Shown piece by piece: positions 1 through 10,990 of a DNA stretch of 64,000 nucleotides. The notes beneath the pieces are model-generated. The model saw only the letters and a list, made by a program, of their open reading frames with translations. It was not told where the DNA came from and made no database searches. The translations under genes and the position numbers were made by a program. Within the stretch, counting starts at the first letter, position 1. Every line of letters begins with the position of its first letter. The DNA comes from Nageia nagi (lineage: Eukaryota; Pinophyta), in the NCBI GenBank assembly GCA_050084985.1, contig JBITNC010000001.1:119722001-119786000 (forward strand), written 5' to 3'.

Positions 1-208
1 GATATGCACAAAATGGATATGTTGAAAGGGACCATGAATTATTTGATAAAATACCTCATTGAGATGCAATCTCATGGACTGTAATCATCCCATGATGTGC
101 ACAACATGGGTTTTCTTAAAAAGCTCTAGAGACTTTTAAACACATGTAATTAATAGGTGTAAAGCCAAACTCTACACTCTTTACTAGTATTCTTATTGCA
201 TGTGCCAC
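1..208 (+). pseudogene. PPR protein remnant, fragment cut by a retroelement
   Basis: The plus strand reads, with stops, as PPR repeats: AQNGYVERDHELFDKIPH, DAISWTVIIP, then a KALETFKHM helix and GVKPNS, ending in ILIACAT. These are the usual L/S-type PPR helices of plant organelle RNA-editing factors. The reading stops at the GCCAC at 204-208. The same PPR sentence resumes at 6160 with GCCACCATGGG (ATMG), so the two parts were once continuous. In-frame stops (for example in the PH*DAIS segment and after CAT) show that it is dead. Confidence 0.8.
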
Positions 209-818
209 TTTAGACACTTAAATATGATTTTATTAAAATAGAAATCATATTTTAGGTATAAAAGATGTAAAAATATAAAAGTGTTTAAAATGTCAAAAAA
301 ATCATAATCAATATAATTGGTACAAGTGCTAAGAAAAGAACCATAAGTTATGTAATACATGTAGATCTCAAGAAGAGAAAAGATCTAGGATGTTACATTA
401 TAAAATAAGTAAAAAAATAAATATTTCCTAATAAAATAATTGGATATAATATAGGTCAACTCATGAGCATCACATCATTTGAACAATAATGGTATTTTGT
501 AACACCAACTATTTCAAGATCTTGTATCTACTCTTCATCATGTTTCACATTATTTGATTAAATCATTATTGATAATGACTTAAATAGTCTCATAATCATG
601 CAAGGTAAAAAATCATACCATGTGTACATCATGAATTCAAAGTGGTATAATCTCAAATCTTGGTGAAGAATCTATTCCAAGCCTAACATCCCAATTCTAG
701 CAAAGAGAAGAGTCTGATCATACCAGTGAATACTTGATTATTTGCATTCATATTTTAGTAAGTATTTTATGGAGCAATAGTATTTTATTTTACTATAATT
801 CATTATTTTTTGTCTACA
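209..818 (+). repeat. LTR (left, plus orientation) of element G1
   Basis: It starts TTTAGACAC (probably decayed TGTAGACAC) and ends TTTTTTGTCTACA at 818. Its middle (about 478-545, around AATAATGGTATTTTGTAACA) is similar to the reverse complement of the solo LTR at 37911-38547 (AATAATGGTGTTTCGTAACA), so both belong to one LTR family. It is followed at once by TATTGGTGACCTTG, a plausible primer-binding site, which fits a 5' LTR of a plus-strand element. Confidence 0.6.
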
Positions 819-1080
819 TATTGGTGACCTTGTTGTTTAAAGCAATTTTATCCTCATGGGAAAGATCTCACATAGTTTTATGACTAATCCTAGACCATTG
901 ATATTGTGATTTATCTGTAATAACAATATCAACATCGTCTATAATTATTATGTACAAGAGATATGAGTTACCCTATAGTACATGATGCTTTAATTTACAA
1001 AGGTGATCGATAACATTATTTCTACGTGAATATCATAAGCTTTTACTAGTACAAACTAGAACCCTATTGACACTACCCTA
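819..1080 (+). other. Primer-binding site candidate and leader of G1 left half
   Basis: TTGGTGACCTTG at about 821-832 follows the LTR terminus and resembles the primer-binding positions after other gypsy LTRs here (ATTGGTAAAC at 10524; TGGTGAACATGACTTG on the minus strand at 29692-29707). The remaining bases up to gag show no gene. Confidence 0.4.
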
Positions 1081-1081
1081 G

Positions 1082-1907
1082 TTGAGAGGATGTCAAAATC
1101 TGAGAACCAATAGAATAGGTGTATTCATCTCACCCTTATTGGAGGATATCCTCAACTTTATGCTACCACTTGACCTCAAGTTCCCTAAGTTTGGGATGTT
1201 TAGTAGAGATCGGGATCCAAAAACAACATCTTGTAAGCTTTTAGGAGGAATTCTTGTTGAAATTTGGATCTAAAGAGAAGTTGATAGCCAATTTTTTCCT
1301 AAGGATTTTAAAGGGAGATGCCATATAATGGTTCTACAACATGCCATCAAATTCAATTGATTCTTTCAAGTCACTATTAAAATCATTCATGGATTACTAT
1401 AAATATAATATCAAGGAGCAATCCATAGTCATAAAATCATTTGCTCTAGGTCAAGAGCCCAATGACGTACTCAATAAATACATTCTAATATTCAAAAAGG
1501 TATGGTAATCAATAATAAGTAAATTAGATAAAGCTGATATTTGTGGTATTTTTATTGAGTCTATTCTTCAAATTATTGAAATGGTATTTGACATAATGAT
1601 AAAAATAGTATTAGCAAAGGAAAGGATTTTTCTTGATCTTGGGATACTCAATTATACATTCAAATCATATAATAATGATGATCATAAGCCTTATGCAAAA
1701 AAAGAGGATAAAAATGTAAATATGGTTGATGCACCCACTCTAACCATATCTCCTACACAAAGAGAGTATACATATACATTTCTTATTCTTCCAAGTTATA
1801 CCATACCAGATCTTATCAAAAAGGGATTATTGAAGTTGTTAGATAGAACATATCAAGATAATAGTGTGAACTTTGACAACCAAGAATTGTTCTATTCTTA
1901 TCATTAA
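1082..1907 (+). pseudogene. Ty3/gypsy gag remnant
   Basis: The reading frame at 1082-1273 holds LKFPKFGMFSRDRDP, like the N-terminal segment of plant gypsy Gag (K-P-F-x-G-x-DP). The next bases, in another frame, give LKGDAI*WFYNMPSNSI, then FKSLLKSFMDYY and a SFALGQEPNDVLNKYILIF helix, which is the Retrotrans_gag core. The last part (1581-1907, 108 codons) has AKERIFLDLG and a linker rich in charged residues. Gag would form the virus-like particle. Frame changes and stops (WF preceded by a stop) show decay. Confidence 0.6.
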
Positions 1908-2159
1908 AAAAGAGATAATTATACCTATCAATGTAAGCCTTTGGAATTTGTTATCTTAGATTTGATTACATAATGGAAATAAGAAGTAAATTATATAAGA
2001 CCTGCTTCTCAACACCAATTAGCCAATATCATATTATTGGATGAATAAAGTTGTGTTTCAATTAATAAGAGATGCCCAAGATCCATCCCAAATCCTATCA
2101 CCAATAAATAAGTAAGTATCCCACCTAATCCTAAGGATTATAATATGATAGAATAGTTA

Positions 2160-2823
2160 AAAACTACTTCTACTAAGATTAGTTTGTATGACCTCATTAG
2201 TACTTCAAAGAAACATAAAGAGATCTTATATGAATTTTTTTAAAAATATAAGGTTCTTATAAATATTTTTGTTGCCACATTTTCTAATAAAATTCATTCC
2301 CTTAAGGAATGCAATACAATTACTTTTACCAATACTGAAAAGCTCAAAAAAATTTATTATTGAATGCCTAGCTCTTTTCATAACACCTATGATAGATGGT
2401 TAGGAAATCAAAAGGTAAATAGTAGATCCTAAATTAGGTGTGAATATTTGTTCTCAAAATTCTTACAAGATTTACAAAATAATGATGTAAAATTTTCACC
2501 TATGGATGAACCCAATTTTTGCATTAGGGGTTTTTTATAATGTATCAAAAAGAGCCCTTGTCTTAATCTCTCTTCCTGTTCAATTTTACCCTTGAATAGT
2601 TGAAACCTCTTTCCATGTCATGAGTGGAAAACTCTACTATAATTTGGTACTAAGAATACCTTGGATCCATGATATGAATGCAGTCCCATCTACAATGCAT
2701 GGTTGTCTTAAATTTGAATATAAAGGAGAAATCTATACATTACTTGTAGATCTCAAACCTTATGCAATGTATAACCTAGAAGATTTAGATATGTATCATA
2801 TTAACTTGTTTAATGTTACTTAA
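2160..2823 (+). pseudogene. Ty3/gypsy aspartic-protease region remnant
   Basis: Conceptual translation gives ISLYDLISTSKKHKEILYEF and later FHVMSGKLYYNLVLRIPWIH, followed by AVPSTMHGCLKFEYKGEI. This order is typical of the protease region of plant gypsy Pol: the HVVD-x-SYNLLLGRPW segment, then the flap and 'LHQ-KFP-GK' segment. The part with the catalytic DSG is not visible, and 2300-2590 contains several stops. No RT follows downstream, so pol is truncated after protease. Confidence 0.6.
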
Positions 2824-3067
2824 AAAGAACCTTAGTCATAGAGAAAATTCTAGTGGGCTATTTGGCTAATCATGGCTATAATTTGGGATTCCTAATTTTT
2901 AATTTGGCTAATATAATGCATAGTCATTCCCACATTAACAAAAAAAATTCATAAGTTTTTTTTAAATTATTGATCATGGTAGCCAACCATTCTACAAATA
3001 TTTTTTATTTTTTAAAGTATATTATCCTTAAATTATAATCATATATAGTGTACTTTCACCTTGAAAT

Positions 3068-3091
3068 TATATATATATATATATATATATA

Positions 3092-3130
<39 letters not shown>
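3068..3130. repeat. (AT)n microsatellite
   Basis: About 63 bases of alternating AT with two short interruptions (AATATATTA). No coding role is seen. Confidence 0.95.
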
Positions 3131-3132
<2 letters not shown>

Positions 3133-3369
3133 TCCCATATAATTGATCCATTGCATTATAGAGGAAGTTAGAACTTTATGCTTATTTTTTGATCCAGTAG
3201 AATATCAATCTTTTCTTAGTCATGAGTTTTTCTAAGATTGCAATTGATTTGTAATATTTTGATCTATAATAACTTTTGTATAACCAGTCTAGAATCTCCC
3301 TCATTTCATTTAGTTCAAAAAATATATTTTCCATTCGATTTGGATCCTTGAAATCTACCATAATTTGAA

Positions 3370-4090
3370 AATTCCATGTATAAACAAACTATGTTTATAC
3401 CTAAACATGAAAAATTATTTATAAAAAAAAACATGGATAAATGAATTGCATTTACACCAAAAATGCATAAATGAAGTACATTTACATAAAGTAATCAAAT
3501 AACATTTATATCCAAATTGGTCTAAATGAACTATGTTTATACTTGAACTTGTAAAATTATTTATAACAAAAAATGGAAAACATAACTACTTTACACCAAC
3601 AATATATAAAAGAAAAGGGTTCATACAAAGTAAAAAAATAGCATTTATACCCATTTTAATCTATAACAAGTTTAATTGGTTAGGTTATAAAACTAATCAT
3701 AAACCTCTCTCATTACATCCAAATGAAATCTCCATTCTTGCTTCTGCTCTAGATTCTCTAAATCTACCACTCGTCGAAAACCTCCATGTATAAACTAAAT
3801 ATCCTAACATAATATAAAAAAGTAATGTTTATTTCCAAACTAGTTTAAAAAAAATACATTTACATATAAACATGTAAAATTATTTATAATAAAAAATGGA
3901 TAAATGAACTACTAAAATTAAATGAATAGTGTTTACACCCAAATTGGTCTAAACACACTTTGTTTATACTAGAACTTGCAAAATTATTTATAACAAAAAA
4001 ACATAAATAAATTAAGTTTACATAAGCAATGAATAAATGAAGTGCATTTCTAAAACATAAATGAACAAAGTTTACACCCATTTTGATAAG
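3370..4090. repeat. Degenerate dispersed/tandem repeat block
   Basis: The block repeats a module built from AAAATTATTTATAACAAAAAA, TAAATGAA and TTTACACC. Copies of the AAATTATTTATAA core lie near 3412, 3553, 3876 and 3980. The longer segment CCAAATTGGTCTAAA...TTTATAC...GAACTTG recurs at 3512 and 3939. Spacing is irregular (roughly 100 to 430 bases). Short open frames here (3533-3793; 3884-4156 minus) look like chance frames in this repeat. Confidence 0.6.
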
Positions 4091-4740
4091 CAAAAAGTTC
4101 TGAATAATTTGCACTTTTTTGCCGATTTTTATATCTTTTTTTTTTAATTTGTACAAAATTCACCTACCAATTTATAGAGTAATTTTTTTTCTAGTTAATT
4201 TAGCCATCATTGCTAACTAGAATTCAAGTAGATTTGCCAATATTTCATAGGTCACTTTTAGAGGAGGGGTCTTAAAATATACCTTGCTAAGTTAGTCAGT
4301 ATTAGTCAAAGTAGAAATAGAAGCTCATATTACAGACATAGGCATGGGTACATACAAAATTCAGAACCTAGAATCCATGGATTCTATTAATGATCTTGAA
4401 TGGCCAAAAATAGGGAAATACAAATAGTGTTCATTCTATGTGAAGGGGTGTCCACACTATGAAAATGAAGGTCATCTTCATTATCACATTCATGATTAGG
4501 TATTGGTTACATATCCTTATGCTTGAGTATTTCTTTATCTTTATTCACTCTAGGTGTTTCTTATTTTTCATGAAATCCAAATGTTTCATCTAGCATACTC
4601 CATAATCCATAAAAATAACCTCTTTAAGCCATAATAAAATGCAAGATCTTGAATTTATAATAAAATAAAAGAAATAGATATTTGTACAACTTTAGACCAT
4701 GCAAAATTAAAAATAAATTGCTAGCATATATACCTTTGAT
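4091..4740. other. No gene seen; end motif shared with 45560
   Basis: Stops occur in all frames. The only notable item is TAGAGGAGGGGTCTTAAAATAT at 4259-4280, almost the same as TAGGAGGGGGTCTTAAAATTTT near 45563 in copia B, which suggests a shared mobile repeat end. Confidence 0.4.
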
Positions 4741-5438
4741 GTGGGACAAGTTTTATGATGCTATAACTTTAGAAATTCAAGAAAATAGTCTTCAAAATCT
4801 AGTATTTTGTCCAAAAATATTTTGTTTAAAAATTGAAAATATATAGAAATCTAGATGAAAATGCATGCAATAATGAAATAATCTCAAAACATTATCTACT
4901 ATGATGACCTATTGCTTTGATAATTTTTTATCATGAAATTGGTCATCAAATAGTTTCAAAATATTTTCTAAATTTAGTATTTTTTAATTTGATGTTTTCC
5001 ACAAAAAAATTTCTCAAAACTAATCAAAATATGCAATTCTAGGACTAGAAAAATTGAAAAAAAAATTCAATTATATTTATCTATGGTTTGGATAAAAATT
5101 TCTAATGCTAGATCTCACCTAATTCAATAAAATCACATCCAAAATTTAGGTTTTCCTACAAAAAAAAAATTCAAGAAAAAAAATAGAAGTTTTTAGTTTT
5201 TATTTTTTTATGGAATGAATTTTTCCCAAATTTAGAAAATTTTATTGCTTTGAAATTATTAATAAAAATCCCTAAATTTTTTAATAATTTCAAAGCAATA
5301 AAAGTTTCTAAATTTGGGAAACTTTAATTCGGTCAAAAGGAAAATAAAACCAAAGACTTATAATGCAAGACTCCATGGAAAAATGATACCCTAAAATAAA
5401 ACTTCTAAGGTTTGTAAGATCAGTTAGGTTCTCTAATA
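4741..5438 (-). other. Leader of the inverted (minus) half of G1
   Basis: The reverse complement of about 4895-5040 (AATTGCATATTTTGAT, then TTGAGAAA, a run ending in TTTGAAACTATTTGATGA, and TTTCATGATAAAAA) matches the leader at about 10655-10780 that follows the LTR at 9797-10523. This supports reading 5439-6159 as a 5' LTR facing left with its leader here. No open frame is convincing. Confidence 0.55.
5223..5320. repeat. Near-perfect hairpin, 38-base arms
   Basis: The left arm 5223-5260 and right arm 5283-5320 are reverse complements at 37 of 38 positions, with a 22-base loop (5261-5282). It lies in the retroelement leader about 120 bases from the LTR. It could be a fold-back remnant, an RNA structure of the element, or a small-RNA precursor; the sequence alone cannot decide. 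Confidence 0.85.
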
Positions 5439-6159
5439 TGTAGACTAAAAATAATAATTTATAGTAATAAATATATCAAATACAAATATACAATATAAGG
5501 TGTCAATCACTTATCAAGGCTACTTGAATAACACCAAGAAAGTGTGCACCTAGTATGAGAAATAATCCTCAAGATGTGACTCAATATGCAAAGGATTGGA
5601 TCAAATTTGGGATGTCATAAGGAATTTGAATGACCCAGATCAATGTTTGACATCCTCTTACTTTTTTTTCTCTAGATCAAAAAGAACCATGGTATGGACA
5701 CTATATCAATAGTCCCCTCACTTTGTGCATGATGTAGGATTCATAGTATGAAGAAAAATAATGAAGATAGTAAGTAAAATTAACTCATAACATAATAGAT
5801 TCTCATATAGGTATCATCAAGCTACACCATTATGTAGTGTAATCGATGTATGGATAACCACCTACTAGAAATATTTGATATGGTTTATTATGTTGTGAAC
5901 CTCCTTTTATACCTATAAAGATATAAAAGAGAGTGAGATTCAAATTTGAAATAATAATAAGAATAATCTCAATAGAATTATAGATTAACATGCAATATTA
6001 ATTATATTCTCAAGATAATTTTAGATAAAAATATGATTAAGAGATATTTACTTTAATTAGTCTTGTTATTATAGAAATTTGTATGATTTAAATAATATAT
6101 AGTTAGATACCTAAAATTTGATTTATTAATAAATAAGAAATCATATTTATGTGTCTACA
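5439..6159 (-). repeat. LTR (right, minus orientation) of element G1
   Basis: On the plus strand it starts TGTAGACTAAAAAT (5439) and ends TATTTATGTGTCTACA (6159). Read on the minus strand it has a TATA-like TATAAAAGG (from 5903-5911) and ends TTTTTAGTCTACA, followed by the leader. The next base, 6160, begins the GCCAC target duplication and the resumed PPR reading. Confidence 0.6.
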
Positions 6160-7270
6160 GCCACCATGGGAGATCTCAAAGAAGGTATGAACATCTATCA
6201 AAGAGTAGTTGAAAATGAATTTTCATCAAATGTTATGATTGTCAATACCCTGATAGACATGTATGAAAAATATAGAAGAATGCACAAGTCTTGAGAATTA
6301 TTTGATAGGATGCATGGTGTAGATAGAATTTCATAGACTGCAATGATCATAGGATATGCATAATATGATGTAAATATAGTTTTATGGACTTTTATGATTG
6401 TAATATATACATAAAATAGATACATTGAAAGGGCCCATGATTTTTTTGACAAGATGCATGATGCAAAGATAGTTCCATAGACTACAATTATTAGAGGATA
6501 TGTAATTAAAGGCTATAGTAATGATGCCCTAGAATTATTTTATCTGATGAAGCACTTTCATACAATAAAAAAAACTTACTAAGCTTAGTAATAAGCATAG
6601 ACAAAGGACCATGGGGAATAGATGGGTGATTTTCTTTATTTTCATCATTTGAATCCATATGATATATTTCTCACTTTAGTACCTAATGCTTTAGTTGTTG
6701 GAATTTTAAGCACTTATCAACTTATTTGATAAAATATGTCAAAGTTGGACATATTCTTTAAGTTACATCAACCAAAGCATTAGGCCAAATACTACCACTT
6801 TACAATAAGGATGCCCTTAAAATCTTTAATTTGATGAAGCACTTAGGAACCAACCTTGAAAGCATAGCCTTTGTATGCATTCTACTTGCATGCAACCATG
6901 CAGGTGTAGTGGATGAGGTTTATAAATAATTTAATAACATGAGTAACTTTTATTGCATTATTCTCTGGATGAATAATTATACATGCACTATTGACCTTCT
7001 TAGTCATGCAAGATATCTTGAGGAAGATTTGAAATTCATTTTCAATATACCCATAAAACCTAAATCATATGTGTGGATGTGTCTACTTGGTGCTTATAGA
7101 TCACATAATAATGTAATAATAGGGAAATTTGTGTAAATAATCCTTTTTTGTTGGAGCTTAAAAATGCATTACCTTATGTTCTTCTTTCAAATATTTATGT
7201 TTCATTAGAAATTTGGGATGATGCTCAAAGAATAATGATATTGATGAAATATAGAAGTACCAATAAGAGT
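6160..7270 (+). pseudogene. PPR protein pseudogene, C-terminal part with E/E+ motifs
   Basis: The reading resumes with ATMGDLKEGMNIYQRVVENE, then VNTLIDMYEKY and repeated 'DAKIVPWTTIIRGY'-like helices. From 6840 it gives FVCILLACNHAGVVDE, YTCTIDLLSHARYLEED, FNIPIKPKSYVWMCLLGAYR and finally, in another frame, ALPYVLLSNIYVSLEIWDDA (about 7165-7230). This is the standard end of a PLS-class PPR protein, the E and E+ motifs, of the kind used in organelle RNA editing. Stops (for example about 6293 and 6355) and frameshifts make it a pseudogene. A small inverted-repeat insertion sits at 6682-6784. Confidence 0.8.
6682..6784. repeat. MITE-like short inverted-repeat insertion
   Basis: Arms CCTAATGCTTTAGTTG (6682-6697) and CAACCAAAGCATTAGG (6769-6784) are reverse complements at 15 of 16 positions. 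They enclose a 71-base AT-rich centre within a stretch where the PPR reading is lost. No clear target duplication was seen. Confidence 0.5.
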
Positions 7271-9295
7271 AATTTAAAATAGATTTTCTTCTAATGTTGT
7301 GGTAGTGAACATCCTAATAGAATGTATGTAAAATATGGAAGAATACATAAGGCCCAATGATTTTTAATAAGATGTATGATACACAAAATTTCATGGACTA
7401 TCATAATTATAAGATATAAAAAAAAAACATATATGATGAAAGAGCCCATGAATTTTTTGATAAAATGACTCATTGAGATTCAATCTCATGGACCACAATG
7501 ATCTTAGGATATGGAAAAAATGGATTTTATACAAAACATCTTGATACTTTTAAGTACATGCAATTGTAAATTGTAAAGCTAAACTATGCAACCTTTGCAA
7601 GCATTATTATAATATTTTCCACCATTGGAGCTCTTGAAGAAGGTATAAACATCCATTATGGGTAGTTTAAAATGATTTTTCATTGAATGTTGTGTTTTTG
7701 AATACCTTAATAGATATGTATGCAAAATATGATAATTGTTTGACAAGATTCATGATGCAAACACAATTTCATGGAATTATAGGATATGAATAACCTAATG
7801 CAGACATAGTTTCATGGATTGTAATGATCGTAAGATATGTACAAAACATGAAAGGGCCCATGAATTATTTTATAAAATACCTCATCGAGATTAAATATTA
7901 TGGACTACAATGATCTTAGGATAAGCATAAAATGGGTTTTTTGAAAAGGCTTTAGATACTTTTAAGCATATGCAATTATCAAGTGTAAAGATAAACTCTA
8001 CAACCTTTTCCAACATTCTTATAGTATATGCCACCATGGGAGCTCTCAATGAAGTTATGAACATCCATCAAAGAGTAGTTAAAAATGGTTTTTCATCAAA
8101 TTTTATGGTTGTGAACACTCAGATAGATATGTATGAAAAATATGGAAGAATAAATAAGGCCCAAAAATTATTTTATAGGATGCATGATGTAGATATAGTT
8201 TCATGGATTGCAATGATTGTAGGATATACACTACATGATGCACACATAATTTTATGAACTATAACAATCATAGGATATGCATAGAATGGACATGTTGAAA
8301 GGTTCCAAGAATTATTTGATAAAATACCTCATTTAGATGCAATCTCATAGACTACAATGATCCCAAGGTAGGCACAAAATGGGTTTTCTAAAATGGCTCT
8401 AGAGACTTTTAAGCACATATAATTGTAAGGTGTAAACCCAAACTCTGCAACCTTTGCCAACATTCTTATAATATGTTCCATCATGGTGGCTATCAAAGAA
8501 GGTATGAAAATCTATCAAAAAGTAGTTAAAAATGGTTTTTCATCAAATATTATGATTGTAAATGCCCTAACAAACATGTATGTAAAATATGTAAGAATAC
8601 ATGAGGCCCAAGAATTATTTGACAAGATGCAAACATAATTCCGTGGGATACAATTCTTAGAGGATATGAAATTTATGGATATATAAAGGATTCCCTTAAA
8701 CTCTTTTACCCAATGAAGCACTTGGAAACCAAATCTGATAGCATAAATCTTTATATATTTTCTACTTGCATGTAGCCATGTAAGTCTAGTGGATGAGGGT
8801 CATAAATACTTTAATATCATGAGTTACTTTTACTATATTATTCCTAAAACATGTATGCAAAATATGAAAGAATAAAAAAGGTCTAAGAAATATTTAACAA
8901 GATGAGAGATGCAAGATGCAAAAATAATTTTATGGATTGCAATGATTGGCCATTTTGGTCATTTAGATGAAGCAAAAGACTTTATAAATAACATGCTAAT
9001 AAATCCTATTACTACAATGTGGAGTAGTTTGCTTCATACCTTGACCAATTTGCATGAAATAGTTATGGTTTTATCTTCCTTGTGCTTCATGCCTTCCTAT
9101 CCCTCTTTTCCTCATATTTATTAGATTTGTTACCAAATCATGAATGATTATTATACCCATAATGAATCAAATTACACAATACATGTATGATTGACATTCT
9201 TGGTCATGTTTGTCATTTAAAGTAATAGACTATATAAACAGAATGCCAAATAACCTTCCTATTCATGTTGTATTTGCACCTTCACTAGTTTGTAG
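7271..9295 (+). pseudogene. Second plus-strand PPR pseudogene copy
   Basis: A new round of PPR repeats begins after the E+ end of the previous copy. The clearest stretch is 7970-8257 (95 codons): MQLSSVKINSTTFSNILIVY, then MGALNEVMNIHQRVVKNGF, VNTQIDMYEKYGRINKAQKL and DVDIVSWIAMIVGY. Later blocks include NGHVERFQELFDKIPH (8280s), VKNGFSSNIMIVNALTNMY (8520s), LLACSHVSLVDEGHKYFNIM (8760s) and a degraded E motif (9160-9290: MIDILGHVCHL). Many stops. The minus-strand open frames at 7291-7473 and 8515-8721 are shadows of this repeat. Confidence 0.8.
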
Positions 9296-9796
9296 GCAAT
9301 CACTAGACCAAAAATGGGCTTTGGAGATAGAAAATTTAAGGTGGTTTTTGGGCGGTGGTTTTTAATTGCCTCAATTAATTATTTTTGGGTTAGTTTACAT
9401 AGGGAAATTAAAAACTATCCCTAAATAATATAATGAGGTGGATTAAAATCATCCCTTAATGATAAGATTAAAATTAAAAAAGAAAAAAGAAAAAGGTGTG
9501 GGCAAGGAAATAAGAGAGAATTTTCTTTTTGAGTTTTTAGAGTTTCCAAACTGAAGACTTATATGAGAGTAAGGGTAATTTTCAGAGGTGAGCCTATTGT
9601 AGAGGATAAGATGAGGTTAGATGAGGGAAGGGTGTTTTTTAGAGGCAATACTAGGAAGAAAAGGCTATATGCTAGGTATTTTTCTTAATATAAAAAATAA
9701 ATGCAAGGATTTATGTATTCTTCTATATTTTTCATATGTATATTTGGGATTTTTTCAAAAAATACATTTTGTGTGTATCCTTCTATCATTGCAAAT
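9296..9796. other. No gene recognised
   Basis: About 500 bases with purine-rich stretches (9475-9500; 9555-9660) between the end of the PPR pseudogene and an LTR. The open frame 9621-9809 (62 codons) resembles nothing I know and runs into the LTR. Nothing else is supported. Confidence 0.5.
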
Positions 9797-10523
9797 TGTT
9801 AACACCTAAAAAATAATTTTAATTTAATCAACATAAGATTTTTATATATTTATAATAATTCATTTAATTAAGATTTTATTAATTTTCTCATTGTGCACAC
9901 TTATCTATCTTTATGTTTTATGATACTTGGTCAGCCTGCATCACCATAAGCCCAAGAAGGAACCTTGGCACTAGACCTTATATCTATAAATATGGAAGGG
10001 TTGTGCATGAAAATCATGACATGATATGGAATCATTGATAGGTGGTAATATGCTTGTGTCATTCTTGACCAATGTTTCTCAACATCATCTATCATATTTG
10101 GTTTTTTTTATACATTGATCTCTACATTCCTACAATATTTCAAACCCATTTTTATGCAATATTTTAAGCATTGAAGGAGTGATTATGACATAAATTGAAA
10201 GGGAAAGGTGAACTATAATAGTATCTAGGTGATCTTGTTGGGATCCTAGCATCATCACTAGGTTGAGATCATATAGGTGGATCCATCTTTTGAAGAAGCT
10301 CATTATTCATCCACTCTCAACCTAATATTTCTTTTGTTCATCATGATAGGTAAACTATAGGTTTGTATCTTTTGATAATCCATTTTGATAGGTTAAGTTC
10401 AATCAAGTTAATTATATCATTGTTATAATTCTTTTTAATGCTATTTAATCATATTTTGAGATTAATTGGTTGAATTGAATATTATTAAATATAACCTTAA
10501 TAATTATTATTTCAATTATAACA
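9797..10523 (+). repeat. Orphan 5' LTR, same family as element C LTRs
   Basis: It starts TGTTAACACCTAAAAA and ends TTTCAATTATAACA. Along its length it matches the reverse complement of the element C LTRs. Shared islands include GATAGGTGGTAATAT (10035), CATTATTCATCC-like (10305), GGTTTGTATCTTTTGAT (10359) and CCTTAATAATTATTATTTCA (10493). A TATAAATA lies at 9985-9992. No target duplication is found at its two ends, as expected if this is a 5' LTR whose element lost its 3' part. Confidence 0.7.
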
Positions 10524-10990
10524 ATTGGTAAACTTAACTTTCTTTTAACACATTTCATTTTGAAAGTAATTTTATTCAATTTGGTGAGATTTAACTTTGT
10601 AAAAGCTTTTTCAAACTATAGATAAATATAATTGGTAAATATTTATGATTTTTCAAGGCCTAAAATTGCATATTTTGATCAATATTGAGAAACTTTTGCA
10701 AAATAATGTCATATTAAAAATCCCCAAATTTTTAAAATATTTCAAAACTATTTAGTGAATTGTTTCATGATAAAAACTTACCCTAACCATCAACATATGT
10801 GATTGGAAAATAATTGTGATTATTTGAAGTCTATTTTTTCCACTAGTTTTTTCGAAAGCCTTAGGCTTTTTGGATAGGACTAATATTGTATCTCAAGTGT
10901 TTCATATGTAACCCACTTAATTTCATGCTATGAATAATATTTTTGAAGATACTATTAAAGCTAATTTGAATAAGATGCTTTATGGTGATA
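10524..10990 (+). other. Primer-binding site and leader of the orphan gypsy LTR
   Basis: ATTGGTAAACTT directly after the LTR is a primer-binding-site candidate. The leader matches the reverse complement of 4895-5040. A short reading near 10920-10990 (FHAMNNIFEDTIKANLNKML) may be the start of a coding region but is lost where PPR sequence begins. Confidence 0.5.

Larger units (their letters stand above)
209..6159. mobile_element. Gypsy-type insertion with inverted outer repeats (element G1), TSD GCCAC
   Basis: This block interrupts a PPR pseudogene and is bounded by a 5-bp duplication GCCAC (204-208 and 6160-6164). The left end (209, TTTAGACACTTAAATATGAT) and the reverse complement of the right end (TGTAGACACATAAATATGAT) nearly match. 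Each outer LTR also ends inside with a similar (T)GTCTACA terminus, at 818 and, on the other strand, at 5439. The left half has plus-strand gag and protease remnants. The right half looks like a minus-strand 5' LTR plus leader. RT, RNase H and integrase were not found. The inverted arrangement inside one target duplication is unusual; see findings. Confidence 0.6.

Noticed and set aside
3533-3793. 86-codon open frame as a small gene
   Set aside because: It runs across the degenerate repeat units and has no recognisable domain.
9792-10528. Treating 9797-10523 as a solo LTR
   Set aside because: The flanking 5-mers (CAAAT and ATTGG) do not match and a primer-binding-site candidate plus leader follows, so a 5' LTR of a truncated element is the better reading.
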